Origin: CBDCNP01 sp965222425
Lineage (GTDB): Bacteria > Acidobacteriota > Vicinamibacteria > Marinacidobacterales > DATDRI01
Length of the DNA: 64,000 bases
Assembly: GCA_965222425.1 (NCBI GenBank)
Contig: CBDCTW010000018.1
Span: 496,001-560,000 of the forward strand
Direction of reading: 5' to 3'
A program made the translations under genes and the position numbers. Of the stretch, positions 15,175 through 23,646 are shown piece by piece (position 1 is the stretch's first letter; every line of letters starts with the position of its first letter). Under the pieces are notes generated by a model, which worked only from the letters and a program-made list of their open reading frames with translations, searched no databases and was not told the DNA's origin.

Positions 15175-17112
15175 ATGAGTGATCAAGCCGTCGTGTCGAT
15201 AACTTTACCCGACGGGAGTAAGAGAGAGGTTCCAGCCGGCCTGACCGTGAAGGAGATCGCGGACAAGATCTCGCGCGGTCTCTCTAAGCGTGCGCTTGCC
15301 GCCAAGGTCGACGACGTGGACGTCGACCTGTCTCATCCGGTGAAGTCCGATGCAAAGCTTCAGATTCTGACTCCCAAAGATCCCGAGGCGCTCGAAATCT
15401 ATCGGCACAGTTCCGCTCATCTGCTAGCGGCGGCAGTCCTGGAACTCTTCCCGGAGGCCAAGTGCGGTGTGGGCCCTCCCACGGAAAAGGGGTTCTTTTA
15501 CGATTTCCAGATGCCGCGGCCCTTCTCGCCCGAAGATCTGGAGGCCATCGAAAAAAGGATGAAGGAGATCGTCGGTCGGAACGTTCCTTATCAGCGCGTA
15601 GAGATGCCTAAAGAGGAGGCCATCGAGAAGTTCCGTGAGCTTGGGCAAGACTTCAAGTCGGAGCTGGTCGAGGAAAAAGGTGAGCCGGTCGTATCCTGCT
15701 ATTGGCTCGGGGACTTTTTCGATTTTTGTCGCGGGCCACACATCCCTTCGAGCGGACAAATCAGAGCGCTTAAGGTGCTAGGTAGTTCCGGGGCGTACTG
15801 GAAGGGCGATGAGAGCAACGCGCCGATGCAGCGGATCCATGCGACGAGCTTCTACAATCAGAAAGAGCTAGACGAGCATCTTCACCGGGTGGAAGAAGCC
15901 AAGCGACGCGACCATCGGAAGCTCGGGCGCGAGTTGAGGCTTTTCACCATCGTGCCCGAGGCGCCGGGCCAAGTAGTTTGGCTGCCCAACGGTTGGCGCA
16001 TCGTGAATCTGCTCATGGACTATATGCGAGAGAAGCTCGAGCGCCGCGACTACCTCGAGATTCGTACCCCACTCATTCTGGACGAAGAACTCTGGCGACG
16101 CACGGGCCACCTGGACCACTACAAGGACAACATGTACTTCGTCGAGAGCGACGAGACTGAAACCACGCGATTCGGCATCAAGCCGATGAACTGCCCAGGC
16201 GCGGCCCTCGTCTACCAAGACGAGTTGCGATCGTACCGAGATCTTCCTCTTCGGTTGGCGGAGTTCGGACATTGCCATCGATTCGAGCGTTCCGGCGTGC
16301 TGTCAGGCCTCACTCGCGCACGCGCCTTCCTTATGGACGATGCCCACATTTACTGCACCATGGCGCAGGTCCAGTCGGAGGTCGAGGACCTCATTGATCT
16401 GGTCCTCGAAGTCTACGGCGAGTTCGGTTTTGAAGGGACTCGAGTCGAGCTCTCGACCCGGCCCGAAAGCTCCATCGGTACGGCCGAGCAGTGGGAAGAG
16501 GCGGAGGCCGCTCTGCAAAAGGCACTCGAGAGGAAGGGTTGTGAGTTCGGCATGAATCCAGGGGACGGAGCGTTTTATGGGCCCAAAATAGACTTTCACG
16601 TCAAAGACGCCCTCGGCCGCTCGCACCAGTGCGCAACCATCCAGCTGGATTTCTTCCAGGCCGAGCAATTCGATCTGCACTACGCGGCTGAAGATGGTAG
16701 CCGGCAGCGTCCGGTCGTCATTCATCGAGCCATACTCGGCTCCTTCGAGCGATTCGTCGCCATTCTCATCGAGCACACCGGCGGAGCCTTTCCGTTTTGG
16801 CTGTCGCCGGTGCAGGCAGTGGTGCTCCCCATTGCCGAACGGCACACGGAATATGCCCAGCAAGTGACGGAAGCCCTTCGCAAGGAAGGGATTAGGGGCA
16901 AGCTCGACGCGCGCAGCGAGAAGACCGGTTACAAGATCCGGGATGCCCAGCTTAAGAAAATTCCCTTCATGCTGGTGCTCGGGGACCGCGAAGTGGAGGC
17001 TCAGAACCTATCGGTCCGGAATCGGACTGAGGGTGATAAAGGGGCGATGCGCCTTTCAGAGTTCGTCCGCCAGGCCCAAGATTTCGTCGACCGACGGGCT
17101 TTTACGCCCTAG
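15175..17112 (+). CDS. thrS: Threonyl-tRNA synthetase
   Basis: A 645-residue class II synthetase. In order: TGS domain (VSITLPDGSKREVPAG) at residues 5-65; editing (SAD) domain with HSSAHLLAAAV near 78 and PHIPSSGQIRAL near 190; the catalytic core with KPMNCPGAALVY (zinc Cys) near 338; and the anticodon-binding domain after LSPVQAVVLPI. The frame is open further upstream into the tRNA gene, but the ATG at 15175 gives the normal N-terminus. It heads the conserved thrS-infC-rpmI-rplT block. A tRNA-Val terminator lies just upstream. Confidence 0.97.
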   Translation: MSDQAVVSITLPDGSKREVPAGLTVKEIADKISRGLSKRALAAKVDDVDVDLSHPVKSDAKLQILTPKDPEALEIYRHSSAHLLAAAVLELFPEAKCGVGPPTEKGFFYDFQMPRPFSPEDLEAIEKRMKEIVGRNVPYQRVEMPKEEAIEKFRELGQDFKSELVEEKGEPVVSCYWLGDFFDFCRGPHIPSSGQIRALKVLGSSGAYWKGDESNAPMQRIHATSFYNQKELDEHLHRVEEAKRRDHRKLGRELRLFTIVPEAPGQVVWLPNGWRIVNLLMDYMREKLERRDYLEIRTPLILDEELWRRTGHLDHYKDNMYFVESDETETTRFGIKPMNCPGAALVYQDELRSYRDLPLRLAEFGHCHRFERSGVLSGLTRARAFLMDDAHIYCTMAQVQSEVEDLIDLVLEVYGEFGFEGTRVELSTRPESSIGTAEQWEEAEAALQKALERKGCEFGMNPGDGAFYGPKIDFHVKDALGRSHQCATIQLDFFQAEQFDLHYAAEDGSRQRPVVIHRAILGSFERFVAILIEHTGGAFPFWLSPVQAVVLPIAERHTEYAQQVTEALRKEGIRGKLDARSEKTGYKIRDAQLKKIPFMLVLGDREVEAQNLSVRNRTEGDKGAMRLSEFVRQAQDFVDRRAFTP

Positions 17113-17258
17113 CCGGCCCGTGACAGAAACGGATTTAGGCAGTAGCATTGCGGTGCCATGAGGGGCATAATGATGTTTAAGTCCATGGGCTACCTGCCCG
17201 TTCCAAGGGAAGCGCGGTAGTTTCGAGTTGGGTCCATCGTTTCAGGCGGAGGTGAGCT

Positions 17259-17831
17259 ATCGATAAATCTGTCCGGGTCAACGAACGGGTCCGGGTACGT
17301 GAGATTCGGTTAATCGACGAGGACGGATCACAAATTGGCATCATGCCTCCCGAGGAAGCTCTTAAGATGGCTCGGGAGAAGGATTTGGATTTGGTGGAGA
17401 TCGTTGCGACGGGGCGGCCGCCGGTTTGCCGGATCATGAACTTCGGCAAATACCTCTACCAAAAAAACAAGCGCGCACACGAGGCCAAGAAACACCAACG
17501 GCAGATACAAGTCAAAGAGGTAAAGTTCAGGGTGAAGATCGACGAGCACGATTATCAGTTCAAGAAGAATCACATCATCCGATTCCTCCAAGACGGCGAC
17601 AAGGTCAAGGCGACGATTATGTTTCGCGGGCGCGAGCGCTCCCACGGTGAGCTCGGGGACAAGATCCTGAATCGACTCATCAAAGAGCTGGAAGATTTGA
17701 TAACGGTGGAAATGAGGTCCCGGATGGAAGGCAATCAGAAGTACCTCATCTTGGCACCGAGCCGGGCCGTCATGGAAAAGCTCAAGAGTCAGAAGGAGGA
17801 GGCCACGCCGGCCGCAAAAGCCGAAGCCTGA
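17259..17831 (+). CDS. infC: Translation initiation factor IF-3 with ATC start codon
   Basis: IF-3 binds the 30S subunit and proofreads the start codon. With initiation at ATC 17259 the protein has 190 residues and the usual beginning VRVNERVRVREIRLID, MPPEEALKMA, then the linker (KKHQRQIQVKEVKFRVK) and the C-terminal domain. The first in-frame ATG, at 17343, would delete most of the N-terminal domain. A strong GGAGG (17249-17253) sits five bases before the ATC. Rare AUU/AUC starts on infC are known and allow self-regulation. It lies between thrS and rpmI. Confidence 0.93.
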   Translation: MDKSVRVNERVRVREIRLIDEDGSQIGIMPPEEALKMAREKDLDLVEIVATGRPPVCRIMNFGKYLYQKNKRAHEAKKHQRQIQVKEVKFRVKIDEHDYQFKKNHIIRFLQDGDKVKATIMFRGRERSHGELGDKILNRLIKELEDLITVEMRSRMEGNQKYLILAPSRAVMEKLKSQKEEATPAAKAEA

Positions 17832-17970
17832 GCGGGACAACACCGGGCGAGAGTCCTCAGCCGTCACGCGGTGCTCGCCATCAGAGTGACTCGCGTGGGG
17901 GTAGGTACTGATTAAGGGCCGAGGTCAGCGATCGGACGACGCCCGATCGCGTATTAATGGAGATGCACTT

Positions 17971-18162
17971 TTGAAAATCAAATCACATCGCGGAGCCGCA
18001 AAGCGCTTCCGCAAAACGGCCAGCGGCAAGATTAAGCGTGGACACGCTTGTGGCAGCCACCTCCTTACGAAGAAAAGCACGCGGCGGAAGCGCAAGCTTC
18101 GCAAGGGAGCGCTGGTCTTCAAGGGCGACGCACGACGTCTGGCTCACCGCTTGCCGCGCTGA
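17971..18162 (+). CDS. rpmI: 50S ribosomal protein L35
   Basis: A 63-residue, very basic protein with the L35 signature: KIKSHRGAAKRFRKTASGKIKR at the N-terminus and HLLTKKSTRRKRKLRK in the middle. The start is TTG at 17971, with GGAG about eight bases upstream. It lies in the conserved order infC-rpmI-rplT. Confidence 0.95.
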   Translation: MKIKSHRGAAKRFRKTASGKIKRGHACGSHLLTKKSTRRKRKLRKGALVFKGDARRLAHRLPR

Positions 18163-18264
18163 GATCCGCCATGGGAAAGTCAGCCAATAGAGCATTAGAA
18201 ATAACGGTCTGTTTTTCTCTAGCTGGGATGGGCGGCCAAGAACGGACATCGGAGCACTAAGTAA

Positions 18265-18624
18265 ATGCCAAGAGTCAAACGTGGAACCCATCGCCGGCAA
18301 CATCGAAAGAAAGTACTGAAACTAACCAAGGGCTACTACGGTACCAAGAGCAAGTTGTACCGCTCCGCGAAGGAGTCGGTAGACAAGGCGCTCAGCTACG
18401 CGTATCGGGACCGGCGCGCTCGGAAGCGCGATTTCCGGAGGCTTTGGATCATTCGGATCGGTGCTGCCGCTCGCTTGTGTGATCTGTCCTACAGCAGATT
18501 CATGGACGGCCTGGCCAAGGCAGAAGTCGGGCTCGACCGAAAGCAGTTGGCCGAGCTCGCGGTGCGGGACGAAGCCGCTTTTCGCGAGCTGGCTAATGTT
18601 GCTCGCCAGGCGCTCGGCGCCTGA
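18265..18624 (+). CDS. rplT: 50S ribosomal protein L20
   Basis: A 119-residue protein of normal length. The basic N-terminal tail PRVKRGTHRRQHRKKVLKLTKGYYG is followed by the helical RDRRARKRDFRRLWIIRIGAA core and the C-terminal globular part. L20 binds 23S rRNA early in assembly and represses its own operon in studied bacteria. In many bacteria pheS-pheT follows; here a coiled-coil gene and zapA follow directly. Confidence 0.97.
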   Translation: MPRVKRGTHRRQHRKKVLKLTKGYYGTKSKLYRSAKESVDKALSYAYRDRRARKRDFRRLWIIRIGAAARLCDLSYSRFMDGLAKAEVGLDRKQLAELAVRDEAAFRELANVARQALGA

Positions 18625-18676
18625 GCCCTTTGCGAGTTTTCTCTTCACCGCACCCCGATCGGTGACACTGACGTTA

Positions 18677-18991
18677 ATGGCAAAGAAATCCGACCGACCT
18701 CGGGAGCTGGAGATCCTCGGTGACAAGGTTCGCGAGGCCAAGGAGCTTATCGGCCAGCTAAAGGAGAGCAATCAGGCCCTTGCTGACGAGTTGGCCGAGC
18801 TCAAGAGCCGCCTCGACGGCGTGGAGTCGGAGAAAAGTGAAGCGACGAGCGGCGCGCCCCACCTACAATCCAAGTCGGGTCAATCCTCACAGCTGGAGCT
18901 GCTGCGGCGCGAGCGCAAGGAGATCCGCGAAAAGGTCTCTCACCTCCTACAGACGTTGGAAGGGAACTCGGGCTCCAGTTCAGCTGGCTGA
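18677..18991 (+). CDS. Small coiled-coil protein (ZapB-like)
   Basis: A 104-residue protein, MAKKSDRPRELEIL..., that is nearly all heptad-like helix (LGDKVREAKELIGQLKESNQ; LADELAELKSRLDGVESEK; LELLRRERKEIREKVSHLLQTLE). A Ser/Gly-rich break lies near residues 58-72 and at the C-terminus. Its position directly before zapA, together with the coiled coil, suggests a ZapB- or FtsB-like divisome partner; this is inference from context. The start is the ATG at 18677, 52 bases after the rplT stop. Confidence 0.65.
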   Translation: MAKKSDRPRELEILGDKVREAKELIGQLKESNQALADELAELKSRLDGVESEKSEATSGAPHLQSKSGQSSQLELLRRERKEIREKVSHLLQTLEGNSGSSSAG

Positions 18992-19037
18992 TTGCAACGC
19001 GGCTCGTCAGCCCCCTTGGCACCTCTCAGACATCCTC

Positions 19038-19106
19038 GACGCCAAAACGTAGTGCCATCATCAAAGTGGCCAGGCGTCCCTCAGGTCGTGCTGGACGCCA
19101 AAACGT
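19038..19106. repeat. 13-bp direct repeat (GACGCCAAAACGT) upstream of zapA
   Basis: Exact copies at 19038-19050 and 19094-19106, 56 bp apart. A second short repeat, CTATGCCAGAC-like, occurs at about 19162-19187, just before the zapA start. This may be an operator or just decay; no regulator is known. Confidence 0.5.
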
Positions 19107-19190
19107 CCCTGTTGAATTGTCGAGCTTACTCACCTAGAATGAGCCTCGAGTCGGTCAGACCACTATGCCAGACCTCTATGCCAGACGACT

Positions 19191-19511
19191 ATGAAAGGCG
19201 ATACAGATTCCAAGCTGATCTCGGTTGAGATTTTTGGTGAAACGTACAAAATCCGGGGTGACGAGGACCGAGGTTACATTCTGGATCTGGCCCGCTACGT
19301 GGACTCCAAGATGAAGAGTATCACCGAGTCGAGCCGTACCGGCGACTCGCTGAGAGTCGCCATCTTGGCGGCCATGAACATTGCCGATGAGTACTTCAAG
19401 CTGCAACGCAAACACGAGGATTCGCGAGTACTGGTGGCGGAGCAGGCAAATGAACTGACTGAGGTTCTTGACGGGGTTCTCGGGGAAGACCAATCGGAAG
19501 TTGTCTCTTGA
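19191..19511 (+). CDS. zapA: Cell division protein ZapA
   Basis: A 106-residue FtsZ-ring stabiliser. The N-terminal beta part SVEIFGETYKIRGDED leads into YILDLARYVDSKMKSI and a long C-terminal coiled coil (AAMNIADEYFKLQRKHED...EQANELTEVLDGVL). ZapA crosslinks FtsZ filaments at midcell. The ATG at 19191 fits family length. It follows the ZapB-like gene and precedes a structured gene-free region, the place where 6S RNA lies in many proteobacteria. Confidence 0.9.
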   Translation: MKGDTDSKLISVEIFGETYKIRGDEDRGYILDLARYVDSKMKSITESSRTGDSLRVAILAAMNIADEYFKLQRKHEDSRVLVAEQANELTEVLDGVLGEDQSEVVS

Positions 19512-19570
19512 AACCCTCTGGGGAAGAGGCATAGAATCGAGTTTGCCCTGCTTTGTTCGTGATGGGAAGA

Positions 19571-19710
19571 TATATTTTGAGCCAACGTCTATTTGAACGG
19601 GTTCTCGAACTCTCGCGATGCGCAAGCCTCCTAGCGAGGAAGCCTTAGGCAGGAGGGAGATGACCCACTTGGAAACGAGGTTCAAATAGGTTTCCCACAC
19701 GGCAAGGCGG
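19571..19710 (+). ncRNA. Candidate structured RNA downstream of zapA (6S-like position)
   Basis: A 496-bp region without a gene (19512-20007) contains a long-range perfect 10-bp stem, CTATTTGAAC (19589-19598) with GTTCAAATAG (19680-19689). It encloses an inner stem CCTCCT/AGGAGG (19627-19632 with 19651-19656) and two weakly paired sides. The result is a rod with a large internal bubble, the general plan of 6S RNA. TATATT at 19571-19576 could be its -10. The zapA-6S order is common elsewhere. No sequence identity to known 6S RNA could be tested, so this is a positional and structural guess. Confidence 0.35.
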
Positions 19711-19733
19711 GGCTATTCCAAAGCTAGTCTCCC

Positions 19734-19787
19734 TTCAAGATATGTGGCTGTTGATCCGCTCCATTCGGATCAAGCGGGGCTCTTGAA
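19734..19787 (+). other. Inverted repeat / hairpin in the zapA-thiL gap
   Basis: TTCAAGA (19734-19740) pairs with TCTTGAA (19781-19787), with CCGCT/AGCGG nested inside. It may be a second domain of the RNA candidate or its processing signal. The remainder of the gap to 20007 shows no gene and no TPP-riboswitch motif before thiL. Confidence 0.4.
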
Positions 19788-20007
19788 TACTCGGCGGGAA
19801 GCGTGTCTTCACCTGACAATCGGTCCTGCCTGGTAGCTCTGACCTCGGCGTTACTGGGTTCCCCCACCTACTATCCAGGGCTGGACTCCTCAAGCCGTGG
19901 CCTCGATTGGAAACAAGCCGCATTAAGAGACGGAGATAGAAAGTGTCGGTCGACTTCGCGAAGTGACGCACCTCCCTTGCCCCCTTGCGTTTTGACACCG
20001 AACCCTG

Positions 20008-21081
20008 ATGATGAAGCTTTCTGACTTAGGCGAAGACCAGTTTCTGGAACGTGTCCGCGAGCGAGTGCCGAGGCCGGGACCGCAGGTCAAGCTCGGAATC
20101 GGCGATGACGCGGCGGCGCTGGTGATCCCGGAGGGAGAGCAGACCTTGGTTTCCACAGACGTCATGGTCGAGGGAGTGCACTTTACACGCCGCACGTTGC
20201 CGCCTCGATTCGTCGGTCGCAAAGCGGTCGCCATCAATGTCAGTGACATCGCCGCCATGGGAGGCCAACCATTGGCGGTGCTGTTGTCTCTGGCGACTCC
20301 GATGGACACTGGGGTCGTGGAACTTTTGGAGGTCTTCGATGGTCTGATCGCGCGAGCCAGCGATCTTGGTCTCGATCTGGTGGGAGGAAATCTCTCCTCG
20401 TCGCCCGGCCCCGTCGTGCTCAACGTGACCGTTGTCGGCGCGACACGCAAGAGGAAGTTGCTGGCCAGAAGCAGGGCTCGAGTCGGCGACGCCATATATG
20501 TATCGGGAAAGCTCGGTGCGTCTGCGGCAGGTCTCCGCCTTCTCAATGAAGGAATGGTCTTTTCGGCATCGGGCGCGCTGATCATTCCCAGCGCACTGCG
20601 AGGGGGGCCGCTTCCGCTGGCCGAACAATGCCTGCACGCGCACATGGATCCGGAACCACGCGTAGCGCTCGGCAGGCTCCTTTGCGAACGGGGAATAGCT
20701 AGTGCCTGCATCGACCTTTCGGATGGCTTGGCCTGCGATTTGAATCGCCTTTGCACGGCCAGTGATGTGGGTTCACGGATCGATGAGATGGATTTGCCCA
20801 TCCACCCCGGCGCTTTGGCTTGGGAACGTTTGAAGAAGAGATCACCCCTTGATGTAGTCTTGGCAGGCGGGGAAGACTACGAGCTTTTGTTCACCACGCA
20901 CAAAGAGGAGCGGCTCGAAAAATGGAGGGCGGAGTTCGAAGTTCCCGTCGCACGGATCGGCGAGGTCACGAAGGCCAGCGACGGAGTTCGATTGGTCACG
21001 CGCGAAGGGAGCCAACGCGCCCTCGAGCCCGCCGGGTGGAACCACTTCCGAATGCGCCCGACCGGTACCCGAGCAACATGA
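20008..21081 (+). CDS. thiL: Thiamine-monophosphate kinase
   Basis: A 357-residue PurM-like ATP-dependent kinase that makes thiamine pyrophosphate. Motifs: IGDDAAAL near residues 31-38, STDVMVEGVHF near 49-59, AINVSDIAAMGGQPLAVLLSLA near 75, the GGNLSSSPG segment near 125, CIDLSDGLACDL near 235, and AGGEDYELLFT near 287. The TGA stop overlaps the ATG of the DUF2062 gene, so the two are coupled. Confidence 0.95.
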   Translation: MMKLSDLGEDQFLERVRERVPRPGPQVKLGIGDDAAALVIPEGEQTLVSTDVMVEGVHFTRRTLPPRFVGRKAVAINVSDIAAMGGQPLAVLLSLATPMDTGVVELLEVFDGLIARASDLGLDLVGGNLSSSPGPVVLNVTVVGATRKRKLLARSRARVGDAIYVSGKLGASAAGLRLLNEGMVFSASGALIIPSALRGGPLPLAEQCLHAHMDPEPRVALGRLLCERGIASACIDLSDGLACDLNRLCTASDVGSRIDEMDLPIHPGALAWERLKKRSPLDVVLAGGEDYELLFTTHKEERLEKWRAEFEVPVARIGEVTKASDGVRLVTREGSQRALEPAGWNHFRMRPTGTRAT

Positions 21082-21566
21082 GTGAAAAGAAGCTACTCAG
21101 GCTCCGCGGATTCCTGCGCCGACTGCTTCATCTTGGGGATAGCCCGGAGCGTACCGCGCTGGCGTTTTCGATCGGTGTCTTCTTCAGTTTCTCACCTTTC
21201 GTCGGTCTTCACACCGTCATGGGATTGGCCACCGCTTTCCTGTTTAAGCTCAACCGGCTGGCGCTCTTGATCGGCGTCTGGATCAATGGCCCCTGGACGC
21301 TGGCCCCGGTGGCGTCGCTGGGTACGGCGCTTGGCTTCCATATTCTAGGTACCGAACACAATTTTTCCGAGGCCTCGTGGGATACGATGCTGAGTCGGTC
21401 ATTTTGGAAAGCGATGTTCTCGGACGTCGAGAACTTGCTGCTGCCGTTTTTCGTTGGGAATTTGATTCTTTCCGCGGTCGCAGCAATGATCGCCTACGTC
21501 GTTATGAGACGGATCCTGGCTCGTCACCGAGCCCGGCGTGAGGCTCAAGAAGCGAACGCTTCCTAA
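21078..21566 (+). CDS. DUF2062 membrane protein
   Basis: 162 residues. A basic amphipathic N-terminus (RLRGFLRRLLHLGDSPER) is followed by the DUF2062 core: ALAFSIGVFFSFSPFVGLHT, LFKLNRLALLIGVWINGPWTLAPV, and a last transmembrane helix with an Arg-rich tail. The family's function is unknown. The start ATG overlaps the thiL stop. The 3' end overlaps the convergent gatA by four bases. Confidence 0.8.
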   Translation: MSEKKLLRLRGFLRRLLHLGDSPERTALAFSIGVFFSFSPFVGLHTVMGLATAFLFKLNRLALLIGVWINGPWTLAPVASLGTALGFHILGTEHNFSEASWDTMLSRSFWKAMFSDVENLLLPFFVGNLILSAVAAMIAYVVMRRILARHRARREAQEANAS

Positions 21567-23026
21567 TCGAGTGGAGGGCGTTTCTGCGCGAAGTCCGTGG
21601 CCTGCTCGAATGCGTAGGCGAGCCGGAGAACGGTCGTCTCCGCGAAGTGCTTCCCTAGAAGTTGTAGGCCGATGGGTAAACCGTCACCGCTAAATCCAGC
21701 AGGAACGCTGATGCCGGGAATGCCGACCAAGTTAGCGGTGATCGTGAACACGTCGGACAGATACATCTGCAAGGGGTCTTCGAGCTTCTCGCCCAGCTCG
21801 AAGGCGGGTGTCGGAGTGGTGGGGAGGGCGACGGCGTCTACTTGCTCGAACGCCTGCTGAAAGTCGCGGGCAATAAGCGTCCGCACCTTCTGCGCTTTGA
21901 CGTAATACGCGTCGTAGTATCCCGCCGAGAGGACATAGGTGCCGAGCATGATGCGCCGCTTCACCTCGGCACCGAAACCCTCTTCCCTTGTTTGCCGGTA
22001 CATTTGCTGAAGGTTCTGCGAATCGCCGACTCTCAAGCCGTATCGAACCCCGTCGTACCGAGCCAAATTGGAGCTCGCCTCGGAAGTTGATATCAAGTAG
22101 TAGCAGGCGACGGCATGCGACGAAGTGGGTAGATCGATTTCTACCGCCTCGACTCCCATCTCTTCGAAAGTCGCAATCGCCGCGCGGTAGCGATCCAATA
22201 CGTCGGGATCGAGGCCTTTGCTAGGGAGCTCACCCGGGATGCCAATTCGGAGTTTCGAGACGTCTCGCTTCAGTTGCTCGAGATAGTTTTCGGTCGGCTC
22301 TGGGGCGCTCGTGGAATCGAGCGGATCGTGACCGGCAGTGACGCCAAGGAGCAACGCGGTGTCTTCGACCGAGCGCGTGAGGGGGCCGATCTGATCGAGC
22401 GAGGACGCGAAGGCCACTAGTCCATAGCGCGACACTCGTCCGTACGTCGGCTTGAGTCCGGTAACGCCGCAGAGCGCCGCCGGCTGCCGGACCGATCCGC
22501 CGGTATCCGTTCCCAAGGCTGCCGGTACCTCTCTCGCCGCGACCGCCGCTGCCGAGCCACCGCTCGATCCCCCGGGCACGCGTCCCAGATCCCAGGGATT
22601 TCTGGTCGGATGGAACGCCGAATTCTCGGTCGACGAGCCCATCGCAAATTCGTCCATGTTGCACTTGCCGACGAGAACGGCGCCCTCCGCCAACAGACGT
22701 TGGACGGCCGTCGCGTGGTAGGGCGGGACGTAGTTTTCGAGGATCCGTGACCCGCAGGTGCACGGTGTTCCCTTCACCGAGATGATGTCTTTCACTGCCA
22801 CCGGCACGCCGTGGAGTTTGCCGGCCGATTCGCCTCGTGCCTGAAGCTCGTCGAGCTCCTTGGCACGCGCGAGGGCCTCTTCCGACGTGCGACTCAAGAA
22901 CGCACGCACCCTTGGCTCGAGCCGATCGGTGCGCTCCACGAAAGCGCGGGTCACGTCGTAGGACGATAGCGAGCCCTCGGCAATCTGCTCGCGAATCTCG
23001 ACCGCCGTCAGGTCCGTCGGATTCAC
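21563..23026 (-). CDS. gatA: Glu-tRNA(Gln)/Asp-tRNA(Asn) amidotransferase subunit A
   Basis: A 487-residue amidase-signature enzyme that releases ammonia from glutamine for GatCAB. The catalytic Ser-cisSer-Lys system is visible: Lys in PVAVKDIISVKGT near residue 77, and GGSSGGSAAAVAAREVPAALGTDTGGS near 152-178 with both serines. Also present are GKCNMDEFAMGSSTENSAF near 120 and the GITGLKPTYGRVSRYG-like segment near 190. The length is normal. It overlaps gatC (ATGA). gatB is not in the window. Confidence 0.96.
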   Translation of the reverse strand: MNPTDLTAVEIREQIAEGSLSSYDVTRAFVERTDRLEPRVRAFLSRTSEEALARAKELDELQARGESAGKLHGVPVAVKDIISVKGTPCTCGSRILENYVPPYHATAVQRLLAEGAVLVGKCNMDEFAMGSSTENSAFHPTRNPWDLGRVPGGSSGGSAAAVAAREVPAALGTDTGGSVRQPAALCGVTGLKPTYGRVSRYGLVAFASSLDQIGPLTRSVEDTALLLGVTAGHDPLDSTSAPEPTENYLEQLKRDVSKLRIGIPGELPSKGLDPDVLDRYRAAIATFEEMGVEAVEIDLPTSSHAVACYYLISTSEASSNLARYDGVRYGLRVGDSQNLQQMYRQTREEGFGAEVKRRIMLGTYVLSAGYYDAYYVKAQKVRTLIARDFQQAFEQVDAVALPTTPTPAFELGEKLEDPLQMYLSDVFTITANLVGIPGISVPAGFSGDGLPIGLQLLGKHFAETTVLRLAYAFEQATDFAQKRPPLD

Positions 23027-23331
23027 GGAATCACCTTGGGGACTTTGATCAATCCGTCGTTCTTAGCGGTCTGTTTAGATGCGTTGGGCGCGAGGCGGAG
23101 CACCTCGTCCTGCGGTAGGCATAGTTGCTCTTCGTCATCACGGAAGACGTCGTCTGCAAGCAGAGCATGCGAAGTGGGGTCTGCGCCTTCGGTGTCGAGC
23201 GCGTCGATACGCTCGGCGTAGGCGAGAATTGCTTCCAGCTGTGTGGTGAACTTCTGTTTCTCTGCTTCGGTTAGCTCGAGATGCGCGAGCGCGGCGATAT
23301 TTTCGACGTCCTTTTGTGTGATTTTTGCCAT
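23023..23331 (-). CDS. gatC: Glu-tRNA(Gln)/Asp-tRNA(Asn) amidotransferase subunit C
   Basis: A 102-residue belt subunit that wraps GatA. Family features: MAKITQKDVENIAALAHLELTEAEKQKFTTQLEAILAYAERIDALDTEG at the N-terminus, and DEVLRLAPNASKQTAKNDGLIKVPKVI at the C-terminus. The ATG ends at 23331. It is the first gene of gatC-gatA, with a palindromic promoter-like site just upstream. Confidence 0.94.
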   Translation of the reverse strand: MAKITQKDVENIAALAHLELTEAEKQKFTTQLEAILAYAERIDALDTEGADPTSHALLADDVFRDDEEQLCLPQDEVLRLAPNASKQTAKNDGLIKVPKVIP

Positions 23332-23351
23332 GGTCTACATCGCGAGCGGTT

Positions 23352-23365
23352 AGAGTATATACTCT
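23352..23365 (-). promoter_or_regulatory. 14-bp perfect palindrome with -10-like core upstream of gatC
   Basis: AGAGTATATACTCT is a perfect palindrome about 20 bp from the gatC ATG. Read on the minus strand it holds TATACT, a possible -10. It may be a promoter, an operator or both. Confidence 0.35.
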
Positions 23366-23585
23366 CCTTCTACGTGCCTTAGCCCTTTTTCACCTAAGCG
23401 GGGTGGTGCAGCCTAGTCAAACGGCCCTTCTAAATTTGTGCCTAGCAAGGCAGAGACGAGCTCTTGGTTTCTCGCTCATCGACAGCGGCGGTCATCATCT
23501 CACGGACGGTTTCGTAGACGAGTCTTGCGAGATCGCCTAGTAGCTCTCGATGGTGTAGGAAATAGGGTCTACAAATCGGTGGGGC

Positions 23586-23644
23586 GGAGATATTGTCAAT
23601 AGTTGTGGATCACTTTTCTGAATCAAGCGGCGTTCCTTGCTTCT
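23586..23644 (-). repeat. Terminal 59 bp of a second IS256-type element (left relic)
   Basis: From GGAGATATTGTCAATAGTTG onwards, these 59 bp are the inverted copy of 30132-30190 with two mismatches. At the other site the sequence follows a recognisable IS256-type transposase C-terminus, so this is the outer end of the same element. Its transposase body is missing; a recombinase relic begins at once. The gap 23332-23585 between gatC and this relic shows only the palindrome noted and no gene. Confidence 0.8.
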
Positions 23645-23646
23645 GA

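Noticed and set aside
19800..20007. TPP riboswitch upstream of thiL
   Set aside because: The conserved CTGAGA and ACCTGA...GATAATGCCAGCG elements were looked for and are not present.
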